From an uncultured Pseudomonadales bacterium (GTDB taxonomy: Bacteria > Pseudomonadota > Gammaproteobacteria > Pseudomonadales > Porticoccaceae): a stretch of DNA of 64,000 nt. The position numbers and the translations under genes were made by a program. Every line of letters starts with the position of its first letter. Positions within the stretch are counted from its first letter, which is position 1. The stretch is from the NCBI GenBank assembly GCA_943788875.1, contig CALSSA010000006.1, positions 186,001 to 250,000 of the forward strand, written 5' to 3'. The notes beneath the pieces were generated by a model, which saw only the letters and a program-made list of their open reading frames with translations, was not told where the DNA came from and did not search any database. This document shows, one piece after another, positions 56,665 to 64,000 of this stretch.

Positions 56665-58274
56665 TTGGTTTCCTCCAAGTCATAACTTGGTAAAAATTGC
56701 AGTAATTGATTGCGTGATAAGCGAATAAAATCCTGAGCCCTGAGATCAGCTTCCTCAATAGACTCATTACCCATCACCGGAGTGGTCACTCTAACCAGAG
56801 CGCCATCGGTACGGTTTAACAACAGTGCATCTACAAACAGCATCCACTTCTTTAAATATTCATTAGCCACAGCAACTCCTCGCTCTTGAAACCAATAATA
56901 GACAATTTGATCCTGAGTGCCTTTGCGGATAATGGCGCGATTGACTGGTATCCCGCCGACATTAGTGCGCCGGAAATCAGCAATCTCCCAGCCGCCTCCG
57001 GGAATGCATACTTTAGGGCTGTGTGGCGACAAGCCTTTGCGCTGGGAGGCGTAATAGGCGAGATAGAAATTGATATGCTGGTAGTCTGAATTTTTGTAAT
57101 TAAGCATCACATAATCGGAGAAGCCCAGTTTCTCAGCAACCTCATCATCAATCCGGTCATGGGAGCCAGACCAGTCATCTAACTGCTGGGGAAAATCCAC
57201 CAGAGCCTCAGCGGTAATCGGAATAACTTCAGTGCGACCGGTAATGGAATTAAGAGCAAAAATTGACAGCAGCAAGAGAGGAATAATGACCTGCAGAGGT
57301 TTGGCCAGCTTCAGCTTTACATTATGGGCTTTTAACTGGTCAGGCCCCGTATCGGGCACTGCAAAAGCCTGAAGGATTTTGCGCCCGCCGGTAAAGCGCT
57401 CCATAATTAGAATTTCCAACAGCATCAACAGACCGCAGGCCATAAAAATCAACCAGCCTTCAAAGTCATGGAGAAACCCCTCCGCCATTTCAGTACCCCA
57501 GTTATCTACCAGCAAACCAGTTACCGCAATACGAAAGCTGTTCATCACAATAGTGATGGGTACAGTGGAGGCAAACAAAAATAGTCGCTTCCACCAAGAT
57601 GCCTGATAGAGGTAGGCACCGATAAAACCTAAACTCATCAATGGGAATAAATAGCGCAGCCCACTACAGGCTTCAACCACCTGTAATTGATAGTTGCCCA
57701 AATCAATAATATTGCCACTGAGAAATACCGGAATGCCGCATAGGCGGATAATCTCCACCCCTAATTGAGATGAGATAAGCTGCAGTTTCGCGGTGAGAAT
57801 AACCTCAATAAAATAGGGTAGAGGAACAGCAAACCCAAGCAGCACTATCGGCACCCAAGTGTGCTTGCCAGCCGACCCCAGCAGGGTAAGAGAGAAGCCA
57901 AATAGAAACACCAGAAAGGAATAGTGAATCAGCATATACAGAGCGCTAATCTCACCGACCATCAGGACGGCCAGTGCGACCACAATAAACGGCAGGCCCC
58001 ACCAGGAATAACCATTGTAGTCAGCGAAAATCTGAAATCGTTTTTCCCACAAAATAAATAACGAAACCAGTGGAATCAAATAACCATGACTGTATTCCGC
58101 CTGCAGTTCCCAGCGCAGAACTGCCTCTGCAAGTCCATCCCAATAAAGCCAAAGGCCCAGAGTGAAAGCAACTGTAGCTATAATATGGGCCTTATTGGTC
58201 ATCAGATAACTGATCAATAATGCCCTGCCCTTTAAATTCATCTTCCCTGAAACTCCCTTTACACCGGTTAGCAA
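56661..58274 (-). CDS. Exosortase fused to EpsI domain
   Basis: Exosortases are polytopic cysteine transpeptidases that process C-terminally tagged (PEP-CTERM type) exported proteins. The 537-residue protein has about eight membrane segments (30-295). The catalytic triad is C203 (VVEACSGLRYL), R248 (MNSFRIA) and H269 (LHDFEGWLIF). The C-terminal half (about 325-525) is an EpsI domain with HSPKVCIPGGGW at 418-429. The one-chain exosortase-EpsI arrangement resembles the XrtD type; the subtype is inferred. No protein with a recognisable PEP/VPLPA-CTERM tail is encoded in the window, so the substrates must be elsewhere. Confidence 0.88.
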   Translation of the reverse strand: MLTGVKGVSGKMNLKGRALLISYLMTNKAHIIATVAFTLGLWLYWDGLAEAVLRWELQAEYSHGYLIPLVSLFILWEKRFQIFADYNGYSWWGLPFIVVALAVLMVGEISALYMLIHYSFLVFLFGFSLTLLGSAGKHTWVPIVLLGFAVPLPYFIEVILTAKLQLISSQLGVEIIRLCGIPVFLSGNIIDLGNYQLQVVEACSGLRYLFPLMSLGFIGAYLYQASWWKRLFLFASTVPITIVMNSFRIAVTGLLVDNWGTEMAEGFLHDFEGWLIFMACGLLMLLEILIMERFTGGRKILQAFAVPDTGPDQLKAHNVKLKLAKPLQVIIPLLLLSIFALNSITGRTEVIPITAEALVDFPQQLDDWSGSHDRIDDEVAEKLGFSDYVMLNYKNSDYQHINFYLAYYASQRKGLSPHSPKVCIPGGGWEIADFRRTNVGGIPVNRAIIRKGTQDQIVYYWFQERGVAVANEYLKKWMLFVDALLLNRTDGALVRVTTPVMGNESIEEADLRAQDFIRLSRNQLLQFLPSYDLEETK

Positions 58275-58283
58275 GCAATGCTG

Positions 58284-59387
58284 CTAAGCCAATAAAAATT
58301 TCTGCACTCCATGCAGTCCCATTAAAGTCCTGATTCTTCCGCTCATATTAAAAAAGCTAAGCGTCTGGCCCCGATCTGACAACTGTCGTTTAAAGTTGAG
58401 CAACAACCCCAGAGTCCCACTATCTATATAGTTAAGTTCTGCGCAATTGATGCGCACATGCTTGATTATAGTACATGGCTTATGCAACACCTTTTGAAAA
58501 CCATCTTTCAGCAATCGTCGATTAGTACCCACCGCCGATCCAGTCAGTCCAATCTCAAAACAGTTGTCGATCTGTTCAGTAGTAATCTTTATCGATGGCT
58601 TTATATCAGAGTACAGACGCAGACACTGCTGATAGATTGCCAGGGGTATAGCCTTGGCAACCCACAGATAGATAAAACTGAGGCCATCCAATAAATAACG
58701 TCTAGCAAGCTGCGGTTCCTGACTGATACGCCACAGCCATTCACCGCCCATCTTCTGCCAGCGCGGGGGCGCTCGACAAATTTCACCTGCGACAAAATTA
58801 ACTACCGCCCCCAGATGACTAATGACCGGTGCTTTAATTCTGGCTTGATTGTGCGTAATCCAGCGCTGTCCTTTAGCCGCTCCCAATGCCACTACCAGAA
58901 AATCAGGCTCAGCAGTGTTTATTTGCTGGATAATTTCCTCAGAACTCATGGACTCCAGGGTCCCAATACCGGGATTGAGAAACCCACAGCACTGCATACC
59001 CACAGAATCCTGCTGTAGTTTTTCGCCAGCTGTCTCTGCAACATTACCCAGCCCACCAAAAAAGAAAACCCTGATTGGTTCATCGCGATGTTTCTCTCGC
59101 AGTAGATCAAATAAAGAAGAACCAGCCACCCTCTCGGGCAACGGGATACCAAGCAATCTAGCTATCCATATAATAGGCATGCCATCTGCAATCACCAGAT
59201 CACTCTCAATAACCGACGCATAGAAATTGCTATCTCGATGGGCCTGAACCACAAAGTTCAGATTAGGTGTCGATAGAAAACAGCGCCGTCGAGACGCCAC
59301 GGATTGCTCAATCAAACTGGCAGCCTGATCAGTATTAACATTATCAAAAGGCAGGCCCAATACCACATGGAGATCTCGATTAATCAT
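58284..59387 (-). CDS. WecG/TagA/CpsF glycosyltransferase fused to a C-terminal STAS domain
   Basis: Residues 1-245 form a GT26 glycosyltransferase of the WecG/TagA/CpsF family: TPNLNFV (40-46), ADGMP (67-71), GEICRAPPRW (201-210) and GGEWLWRISQEPQLARRY (214-231). Such enzymes add a ManNAc-type or related sugar to undecaprenyl-linked glycans. Residues about 265-365 look like a STAS domain (ITTEQIDNCFEIGLTGSAVG, INCAELNYIDSGTLGLLL, LSFFNMSGRIRTLMGLHG). At the usual phosphoserine place the sequence is D322-S-G-T, so phosphorylation is uncertain. The total of 367 residues is well above the usual ~245. The stop is 9 bases before the exosortase start. Confidence 0.82.
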   Translation of the reverse strand: MINRDLHVVLGLPFDNVNTDQAASLIEQSVASRRRCFLSTPNLNFVVQAHRDSNFYASVIESDLVIADGMPIIWIARLLGIPLPERVAGSSLFDLLREKHRDEPIRVFFFGGLGNVAETAGEKLQQDSVGMQCCGFLNPGIGTLESMSSEEIIQQINTAEPDFLVVALGAAKGQRWITHNQARIKAPVISHLGAVVNFVAGEICRAPPRWQKMGGEWLWRISQEPQLARRYLLDGLSFIYLWVAKAIPLAIYQQCLRLYSDIKPSIKITTEQIDNCFEIGLTGSAVGTNRRLLKDGFQKVLHKPCTIIKHVRINCAELNYIDSGTLGLLLNFKRQLSDRGQTLSFFNMSGRIRTLMGLHGVQKFLLA

Positions 59388-60115
59388 CTCAGAGCGCCCT
59401 TGACACCAACATTCCCTTTATTCCCCACGGATGACTCCTGAGCCTTTTGATAATTTTCTAGGGTTCCAATATCAATCAACTGGTTAATAGAGTAGTTGCG
59501 CATATTACCGACCAGTCTGGGAATCACATCAAAACCAAGATCCAGAGTCTGACCTTCAACCATCGTTGGGAAATAATCAAATATGGCTGGCTCAGCTAGA
59601 TAGATACCAGCCGCGGCGCAGGTAGATAATGGATGCTGCGGCTTCTCGACGAAGGACTGCACAATTCCTGTTGCATCAACCTCAGCAATACCGCACCGGT
59701 GCGGAAACTCTGCATTAAAAGTCCCCAGAGTCATCACTGGACGGTGCTCCTGATGGGCCTGATAAAAATCCTTCAGATTGATATCAGAAAGGTTGTCGCC
59801 GTAGATAATAAAAAATGGGCTGTCCCCAAAGAAATGTCGATTGCGCAAAATAGTACCGCCACTACCTAGCAGCTCCGACTCATAGAAGAGCTCCACCCTG
59901 AGGCCAGCAGGTTTATGCTCAGTGACGTAATCTATCACTTGTTCAGACAGCCAATGAGTATTGACCAAGACCTCAGTCACACCAGCCTCAGCTAACTTAT
60001 TCAGCCAAATAGCTAACAGCGGAACACCATTAATCGGCAATAAACATTTTGGCGTGACATCTGTCAGCGGACGCAAGCGAGTCCCCAGTCCTGCCACAAG
60101 AAGAACAGCCTTCAC
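59384..60115 (-). CDS. Sugar-1-phosphate nucleotidyltransferase (HddC / mannose-1-P guanylyltransferase-like)
   Basis: The protein activates a sugar phosphate as an NDP-sugar. I favour the GTG at 60115 (243 aa, overlapping the phosphatase stop as GTGA), giving an N-terminus KAVLLVAGLGTRLRPLTDVTPKCL. An ATG at 60130 would add five residues. The signature loop GLGTRLRPLT and the acceptor GDNLSD metal site (YGDNLSDI) are intact, and FVEKP is present. Together with the HddA-like kinase at 62891-63892 it may make a GDP-heptose; ordinary GDP- or UDP-sugar synthesis is the alternative. Confidence 0.82.
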   Translation of the reverse strand: MKAVLLVAGLGTRLRPLTDVTPKCLLPINGVPLLAIWLNKLAEAGVTEVLVNTHWLSEQVIDYVTEHKPAGLRVELFYESELLGSGGTILRNRHFFGDSPFFIIYGDNLSDINLKDFYQAHQEHRPVMTLGTFNAEFPHRCGIAEVDATGIVQSFVEKPQHPLSTCAAAGIYLAEPAIFDYFPTMVEGQTLDLGFDVIPRLVGNMRNYSINQLIDIGTLENYQKAQESSVGNKGNVGVKGALR

Positions 60116-60693
60116 AGACAGGGCTCCCAATACGGCGCAGCCTGTAAAGTGACAGGAAATAATTCACAATTATCCACCTCGACTAATTTGTAGTCCGACA
60201 ATGGTCTACCCTGAGACTGCAACATAACCACACGAATAATGGCCACATGAGACACAACTAATATGTTTTCGTCTTCACCAATGGCCGCGAGTTTTTGTAA
60301 GCGGCGAACAACCCGATTTTGTAGCTCTAGCAAAGTCTCGCGTCTGGGGAGTTGCAGTTGATGGGGAGCGCGTTTCCAGAGAGCCCATTCAATAGGATAA
60401 TGATCGCTGATCCATGTCTCAGACTTACCTTCCCAGGGACCAAATGCCATTTCAATAAAGCTATCATCAGTCTCATACTCAAGACCATTTTCTGAGGCAA
60501 TAATATTGGCAGTCTGGGACGTTCGCACCAGCGGGCTGCAGATAATACGATCAATATCTACGGTTTTGATTTTTTCCGCAGCCTCATATGCCTGCTGCAA
60601 ACCCGTTTCATTTAGGGCCTCATCACTGCGTCCGGAATAGACATGGTTTAGATTCGAATTAATCTGGCCATGACGCATAAAGTACCAATTCAT
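60112..60693 (-). CDS. Histidine phosphatase family protein
   Basis: The 193-residue protein has the phosphoglycerate-mutase-like signature FMRHGQINSN with catalytic histidine, the second region ICSPLVRTSQTAN, the acid donor region FGPWEGKSE, and the late histidine in VVSHVAIIRV. These enzymes remove phosphate from small molecules. In a sugar-nucleotide operon it probably acts on a sugar phosphate, perhaps the phosphatase step before the nucleotidyltransferase. That role is inferred from context. Confidence 0.85.
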   Translation of the reverse strand: MNWYFMRHGQINSNLNHVYSGRSDEALNETGLQQAYEAAEKIKTVDIDRIICSPLVRTSQTANIIASENGLEYETDDSFIEMAFGPWEGKSETWISDHYPIEWALWKRAPHQLQLPRRETLLELQNRVVRRLQKLAAIGEDENILVVSHVAIIRVVMLQSQGRPLSDYKLVEVDNCELFPVTLQAAPYWEPCL

Positions 60694-60722
60694 TTCAACA
60701 ATCCTTTGCTGATCTCATGTGA

Positions 60723-61850
60723 TCAGGCAGTTTGCCTCACTACATTTAATGTTTTCATTGTCTGCTCTGCATAATTGAGAATATCCTCAACATTATCCTG
60801 TGCGTAGAGCCAGTCCACATATTCAGCCACCGAATCTGAGGCAGAATGGACTGGCCGCCAGCCAATGGCTTTCAATTTATCAATGTTTGAACAGGCGTTG
60901 CGTGTATCACCAAATCGATAAGCCCCAGGAATAAGTGCTTTGGGTAACTCGCGCTGGTGATGCTTTTGCACCTCGACGCGCACAATCTCTGCAAACTCGG
61001 CAATGCTGTAAGCTTTTCCTCCGCCAACATTAAAAACCTGACCATCCATCGCACTGCTATTAAGTGCCAACAGGTTAGCCTCAACTACATCATGGATATT
61101 GACAAAATCACGGCACTGGCCGCCGTCCTCATACAGAGTTGGTGCCTTGGAAAAATAATAATTCAAACAGAAAATCCGGCAGGCGCCACTGTAGGCATTG
61201 TAAAAAGACTGCCGTGATCCCTGCACAATCGAGTACCGCAATGCCACAGATGGAATACCATAGCGCTGGCCAAAGGTAAGCGCCTGAAGTTCCTGTGACT
61301 GCTTCGAAAGAGCATAGGCATTTGGTGGCGCACTGTGACCCTCAGCGGTCCACAGCCATTCCAGCTGGCCACCACAGTCAGTACAATAATGCTCCCATTG
61401 TCGCCGGATAAGGCTCTCTTCTCTGCGCATCAGGGCCGAGGCTGTGCGGCCACAGCTAGGGCAACTGTACAGCCCCTCCCCCTGCACAAACTGACTACTG
61501 GCCACCACGAGCTTTTTTATATCGAGATTCTGTTGCAGAATAATTTCATAAATCAATGCGGTGCTGACTGCGTTGACATGCATAAATGTCGACAAGTCAG
61601 GCAAATAATCTTGATAGGCGGCCAGATGATAAATAGCATCAACCCCCTGCATAGCCGTTTCCATATCTGCTTTATTGCGCACATCCCCAAGCATAAACTC
61701 GGCCTCTGGATTAACCCAACTTGGCTTGCCTTTAAGATGCACAGGCTTTTGCAGACAGTCCAATATACGGACCTGATGCCCCTCGACAATAAGTCGATCC
61801 ACCGTATGAGAACCAATAAATCCTGCGCCTCCTGTAACCAGTATTTTCAT
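60723..61850 (-). CDS. Extended SDR epimerase/dehydratase with zinc-ribbon-like insert
   Basis: The 375-residue NAD-dependent sugar epimerase/dehydratase has GGAGFIGSH at 7-15, the active-site YxxxK at Y179-K183, and DIHDVVEANLLAL with the C-terminal substrate domain. Between the catalytic Ser region (VVASSQFVQGEG) and YxxxK there is an extra segment with two CxxC pairs, C130/C133 and C156/C159, likely a small zinc ribbon. The exact reaction is unknown; it is similar in general to UDP-glucose/GlcNAc 4-epimerase-like proteins. It lies 12 bases downstream of galE and 29 upstream of the phosphatase. Confidence 0.85.
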   Translation of the reverse strand: MKILVTGGAGFIGSHTVDRLIVEGHQVRILDCLQKPVHLKGKPSWVNPEAEFMLGDVRNKADMETAMQGVDAIYHLAAYQDYLPDLSTFMHVNAVSTALIYEIILQQNLDIKKLVVASSQFVQGEGLYSCPSCGRTASALMRREESLIRRQWEHYCTDCGGQLEWLWTAEGHSAPPNAYALSKQSQELQALTFGQRYGIPSVALRYSIVQGSRQSFYNAYSGACRIFCLNYYFSKAPTLYEDGGQCRDFVNIHDVVEANLLALNSSAMDGQVFNVGGGKAYSIAEFAEIVRVEVQKHHQRELPKALIPGAYRFGDTRNACSNIDKLKAIGWRPVHSASDSVAEYVDWLYAQDNVEDILNYAEQTMKTLNVVRQTA

Positions 61851-61862
61851 TATTGCTCCCTG

Positions 61863-62849
61863 CTACCTCTCGCCATAACCCTGAGGTTTTAATTTATGCC
61901 AGGCCCATGCTGTGCGAATAGTATCAACAATATTCTCATACTTAGGCTTCCACCCAAGCTGAGTCATAAGCTTGTCTGGGTTGGCAATCAGTTCTGGAGC
62001 ATCACCCTCACGACGGGCGACAACCTTGTACTTCACTTTGTGGCCAGACACCAGTTCGCAGGCTTTAATAATATCCAGCACAGACTGGCCGTCTCCGGTG
62101 CCAATATTAAACACCTCGCTGGTGGCATCAGTGATCGCCTCCATTGCCAATACATGGGCACTCGCCAGATCTTCAATATGCACATAATCACGTATACAAG
62201 TTCCATCTGTCGTTGGATAGTCATCTCCAAATACCTTTAGTTCAGCACCGGTAGCCAAAATATTTTCTAATACTAAGGGAATAAGATGAGTTTCAGGGTC
62301 ATGGTATTCACCAAACTGTCCATCTTCGGAGGCGCCTGCAGCATTAAAATAGCGCAGCAGGGTGAAACCTATATTGTGGATATGGGCAAAGTCTTTGATC
62401 ATCCATTCCACAGCCAGCTTAGTGCGAGCGTAGGGGCTACAGGGATCCTGTGCGGCATCTTCTGCCATAGGGCTCTGTGGGTTCAAACCATAGGTGGCAC
62501 AGGTGCTGGAGAACAGTATTTTCTTGACCCGGGCAGAGGTCATTGCATTGAGTAGCGACAATGTGCCGCCGACATTATTGTCGTAGTGATAACCCGGATT
62601 AGTCACCGACTCACCTACATTAGTAGCCGCAGCAAAATGCATTACTGCTTCAATATCATAGTCGCGCATTGTCTTTTCTAAGAGCTCGGTATCGCGAATA
62701 TCTCCCACCACCAACTTGGCGCCCCCAACTGCTGATGGATGGCCCTCAATAAGATTATCGTAGGCCACAGCCGAATGACCCGACTCAACTAAATGGCGCA
62801 GACAGGCACTGCCTACATAGCCTGCTCCGCCGGTTAACAATATCCTCAC
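61863..62849 (-). CDS. galE: UDP-glucose 4-epimerase
   Basis: GalE interconverts UDP-glucose and UDP-galactose. The 328-residue extended SDR has GGAGYVGSACLRHL at the N-terminus, FSSTCATYG, the YARTK active-site motif, LRYFNAAGA and GTCIRDYVHIEDLA. It supplies UDP-galactose or a related sugar to the exopolysaccharide cluster. Confidence 0.93.
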   Translation of the reverse strand: MRILLTGGAGYVGSACLRHLVESGHSAVAYDNLIEGHPSAVGGAKLVVGDIRDTELLEKTMRDYDIEAVMHFAAATNVGESVTNPGYHYDNNVGGTLSLLNAMTSARVKKILFSSTCATYGLNPQSPMAEDAAQDPCSPYARTKLAVEWMIKDFAHIHNIGFTLLRYFNAAGASEDGQFGEYHDPETHLIPLVLENILATGAELKVFGDDYPTTDGTCIRDYVHIEDLASAHVLAMEAITDATSEVFNIGTGDGQSVLDIIKACELVSGHKVKYKVVARREGDAPELIANPDKLMTQLGWKPKYENIVDTIRTAWAWHKLKPQGYGER

Positions 62850-62890
62850 TATATTCTCCCTGTGCTTTAAGCGCTCAAATCATGTGAACG

Positions 62891-63892
62891 CTATTTATAT
62901 CTATCACTAATAAAAATCACTCTGCTGCCACGGCGGTCAATCTCAAAAGGAATCTCGCGAGGGTTGCCCAGTGCATCACGGATTGCCTGATGCTTCTCCG
63001 GGGGCGCCACTAGCATTAAGAAACCTCCGCCACCTGCTCCGAGTAACTTGCCGCCCTGAGCACCAGCCTTAATCGCCGCTGCATACCAGTCATCAATAGC
63101 GGAATTGGAGATACCAAAACCCAGGGACTTCTTTAGCAGCCAACCCTGATGGAGCAGGCGGGCAAACTCATCAATGCTCTCTGAACTGGAGCCGCCACCA
63201 GAGATAACCGATTTCATTTCAATCGCCAGATCACGCATCTGACAAAGAATCTCAAACTTACCCCGTTCACGGGTGCCAGCACTCTGTTTAACCAAAATAT
63301 CATCGGCACTGCGCTGTTGGGCTGTGTACAGTAGCAATGTTCTAGATTCTAACTCCTGCAATGTTTCAGGCCGGTAAGGTACAGGCTCGACATTGACAGA
63401 GCCGTCCGGATTAAAAGCAATAAAGTTCAGAGAACCATAGGCCGCAGCATATTGATCCTGCTTGCCAATAGGTTTGTTAAGGCGCTCAATTTCAACCTCA
63501 CAAGCTTGCTTGGCCAATTTATCCGGGCTACTAATCTCACCTTTGTAAGCATAAAGTGCATTGAGCATCCCCACCGCCAAACTACTGCTCGAACCCAACC
63601 CAGTACCAGAGGGCACATCGCCAATAGTGGTAATCTCCAGATGCTTGCCGAGGTCCGTCATGCGCAACACCTCACGAGCGATAGTATGTTGAATATCATC
63701 AACTGAATCGGCAATCTCGGTTTTGGTGTAGGCAATGCGAGTTGATGCCTTGAAGCGTGGACTCACCGTGACATACATATGCTGATTCAAGCCCACAGAC
63801 AAAACCGCACCCATCTCTTTCTCATAAAACGAAGGTAGATCAGTACCACCTCCAGCAAAACTTACCCTGTAGGGGGTCTGTGAAATAATCAT
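62891..63892 (-). CDS. GHMP kinase, HddA-like (heptose-7-phosphate / sugar kinase)
   Basis: The 333-residue protein is a GHMP-family sugar kinase: TPYRVSFAGGGTDLPSFY at the N-terminus, the ATP loop PSGTGLGSSSS at 94-104, and the C-terminal GAGGGGFLML. This pattern, with FAGGGTD, is characteristic of D-glycero-D-manno-heptose-7-phosphate kinase HddA and close relatives such as fucokinase-like enzymes. It would feed the nucleotidyltransferase at 59384-60115. The ATG overlaps the stop of the upstream partial gene as ATGA. Confidence 0.86.
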   Translation of the reverse strand: MIISQTPYRVSFAGGGTDLPSFYEKEMGAVLSVGLNQHMYVTVSPRFKASTRIAYTKTEIADSVDDIQHTIAREVLRMTDLGKHLEITTIGDVPSGTGLGSSSSLAVGMLNALYAYKGEISSPDKLAKQACEVEIERLNKPIGKQDQYAAAYGSLNFIAFNPDGSVNVEPVPYRPETLQELESRTLLLYTAQQRSADDILVKQSAGTRERGKFEILCQMRDLAIEMKSVISGGGSSSESIDEFARLLHQGWLLKKSLGFGISNSAIDDWYAAAIKAGAQGGKLLGAGGGGFLMLVAPPEKHQAIRDALGNPREIPFEIDRRGSRVIFISDRYK

Positions 63893-64000
63893 TGTGCCAA
63901 TCCCTGGTTATTAGCCTGTATAAATTTGTTTAGCAGAGGCTCCAGACAGGTAGTAATATCAAAGCACTCAACAACTGACTCTCTGCCCTGTAGCGCCAGA
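63889..64000 (-). CDS. C-terminal end of an upstream EPS-operon gene (truncated by window edge)
   Basis: Only the last 36 codons and the stop are in the window. They form an open frame from base 63999 to the TGA at 63891-63889, which overlaps the kinase ATG. The tail (ending FIQANNQGLAQ) is not diagnostic. Coupled stop/start overlap suggests it is the preceding gene of the same sugar operon, possibly another nucleotide-sugar or transferase gene, but I cannot name it. Confidence 0.55.
   Translation of the reverse strand, partial: LALQGRESVVECFDITTCLEPLLNKFIQANNQGLAQ

Overview
This 64 kb window is chromosomal DNA of a Gram-negative gammaproteobacterium. It carries ferrochelatase, lipoprotein, peptidoglycan and LptM genes, and conserved gammaproteobacterial blocks: proA-nadD-rsfS-rlmH-mrdA-rodA-mltB-rlpA-dacA-ybeD-lipB-lipA, ftsB-ispD-ispF-truD-pcm-nlpD-rpoS, argH next to algR-hemC-hemD-hemX-hemY, and cyaY/lptM-lysA-dapF-DUF484. 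The gene order is closest to Pseudomonas-type chromosomes. The mixed base composition, TonB receptor and exosortase locus would suit a marine Cellvibrionales/SAR92-like relative, but that placement is inference. I saw no insertion sequence, prophage, CRISPR array, rRNA or tRNA gene.

Layout. Bases 1-12.4 kb: the end of hemH, a sirtuin on the opposite strand, then a long plus-strand cell-elongation and lipoate run. 12.4-18.2 kb: minus-strand hypothetical gene, dinB, and an RND pump with its adaptor. 18.6-20.4 kb: an unusual chalcone-isomerase-like/TonB-C fusion protein and ppa. 20.4-33 kb: a long minus-strand run rpoS-nlpD-popT(DUF368)-pcm-truD-ispF-ispD-ftsB-eno-kdsA-pyrG-tilS-yheU and an exported methyltransferase-like protein; surE is missing from its usual place. 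33-35.4 kb: trmL, a flavodoxin and a free-standing MnmC oxidase domain. 35.4-40.2 kb: hemY-hemX-hemD-hemC and an AlgR homologue whose receiver has lost its phosphorylation residues and whose partner kinase AlgZ is absent. 40.3-47.6 kb: argH, cyaY, lptM-lysA-dapF-DUF484 and rnr.

The most striking part is 47.6-64 kb. An intergenic gap holds what looks like a Csr/Rsm-type regulatory RNA of about 220 nt on the minus strand, with six GGA motifs, four of them in hairpin loops, a promoter and an intrinsic terminator. Directly upstream on the same strand are a BarA/GacS-like hybrid histidine kinase, a periplasmic ABC-type binding protein without a transporter, a TonB-dependent receptor and a NarL/FixJ-type response regulator. 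In other gammaproteobacteria a BarA/GacS kinase acts through a NarL/FixJ regulator (UvrY/GacA) to switch on GGA-rich RNAs that sequester CsrA. Here all three kinds of element sit in one locus, joined to a possible ligand-uptake and ligand-sensing module. I propose this as the candidate undescribed system.

Next to it, also on the minus strand, is an exosortase/exopolysaccharide cluster: a PrsT-like TPR lipoprotein, a fused exosortase-EpsI protein, a WecG/TagA glycosyltransferase fused to a STAS domain, a sugar-phosphate nucleotidyltransferase, a histidine phosphatase, a zinc-ribbon-containing epimerase, GalE and an HddA-like heptose/sugar kinase. It continues beyond base 64000. Exopolysaccharide is a classic Csr/Rsm output, so the adjacency may be functional.
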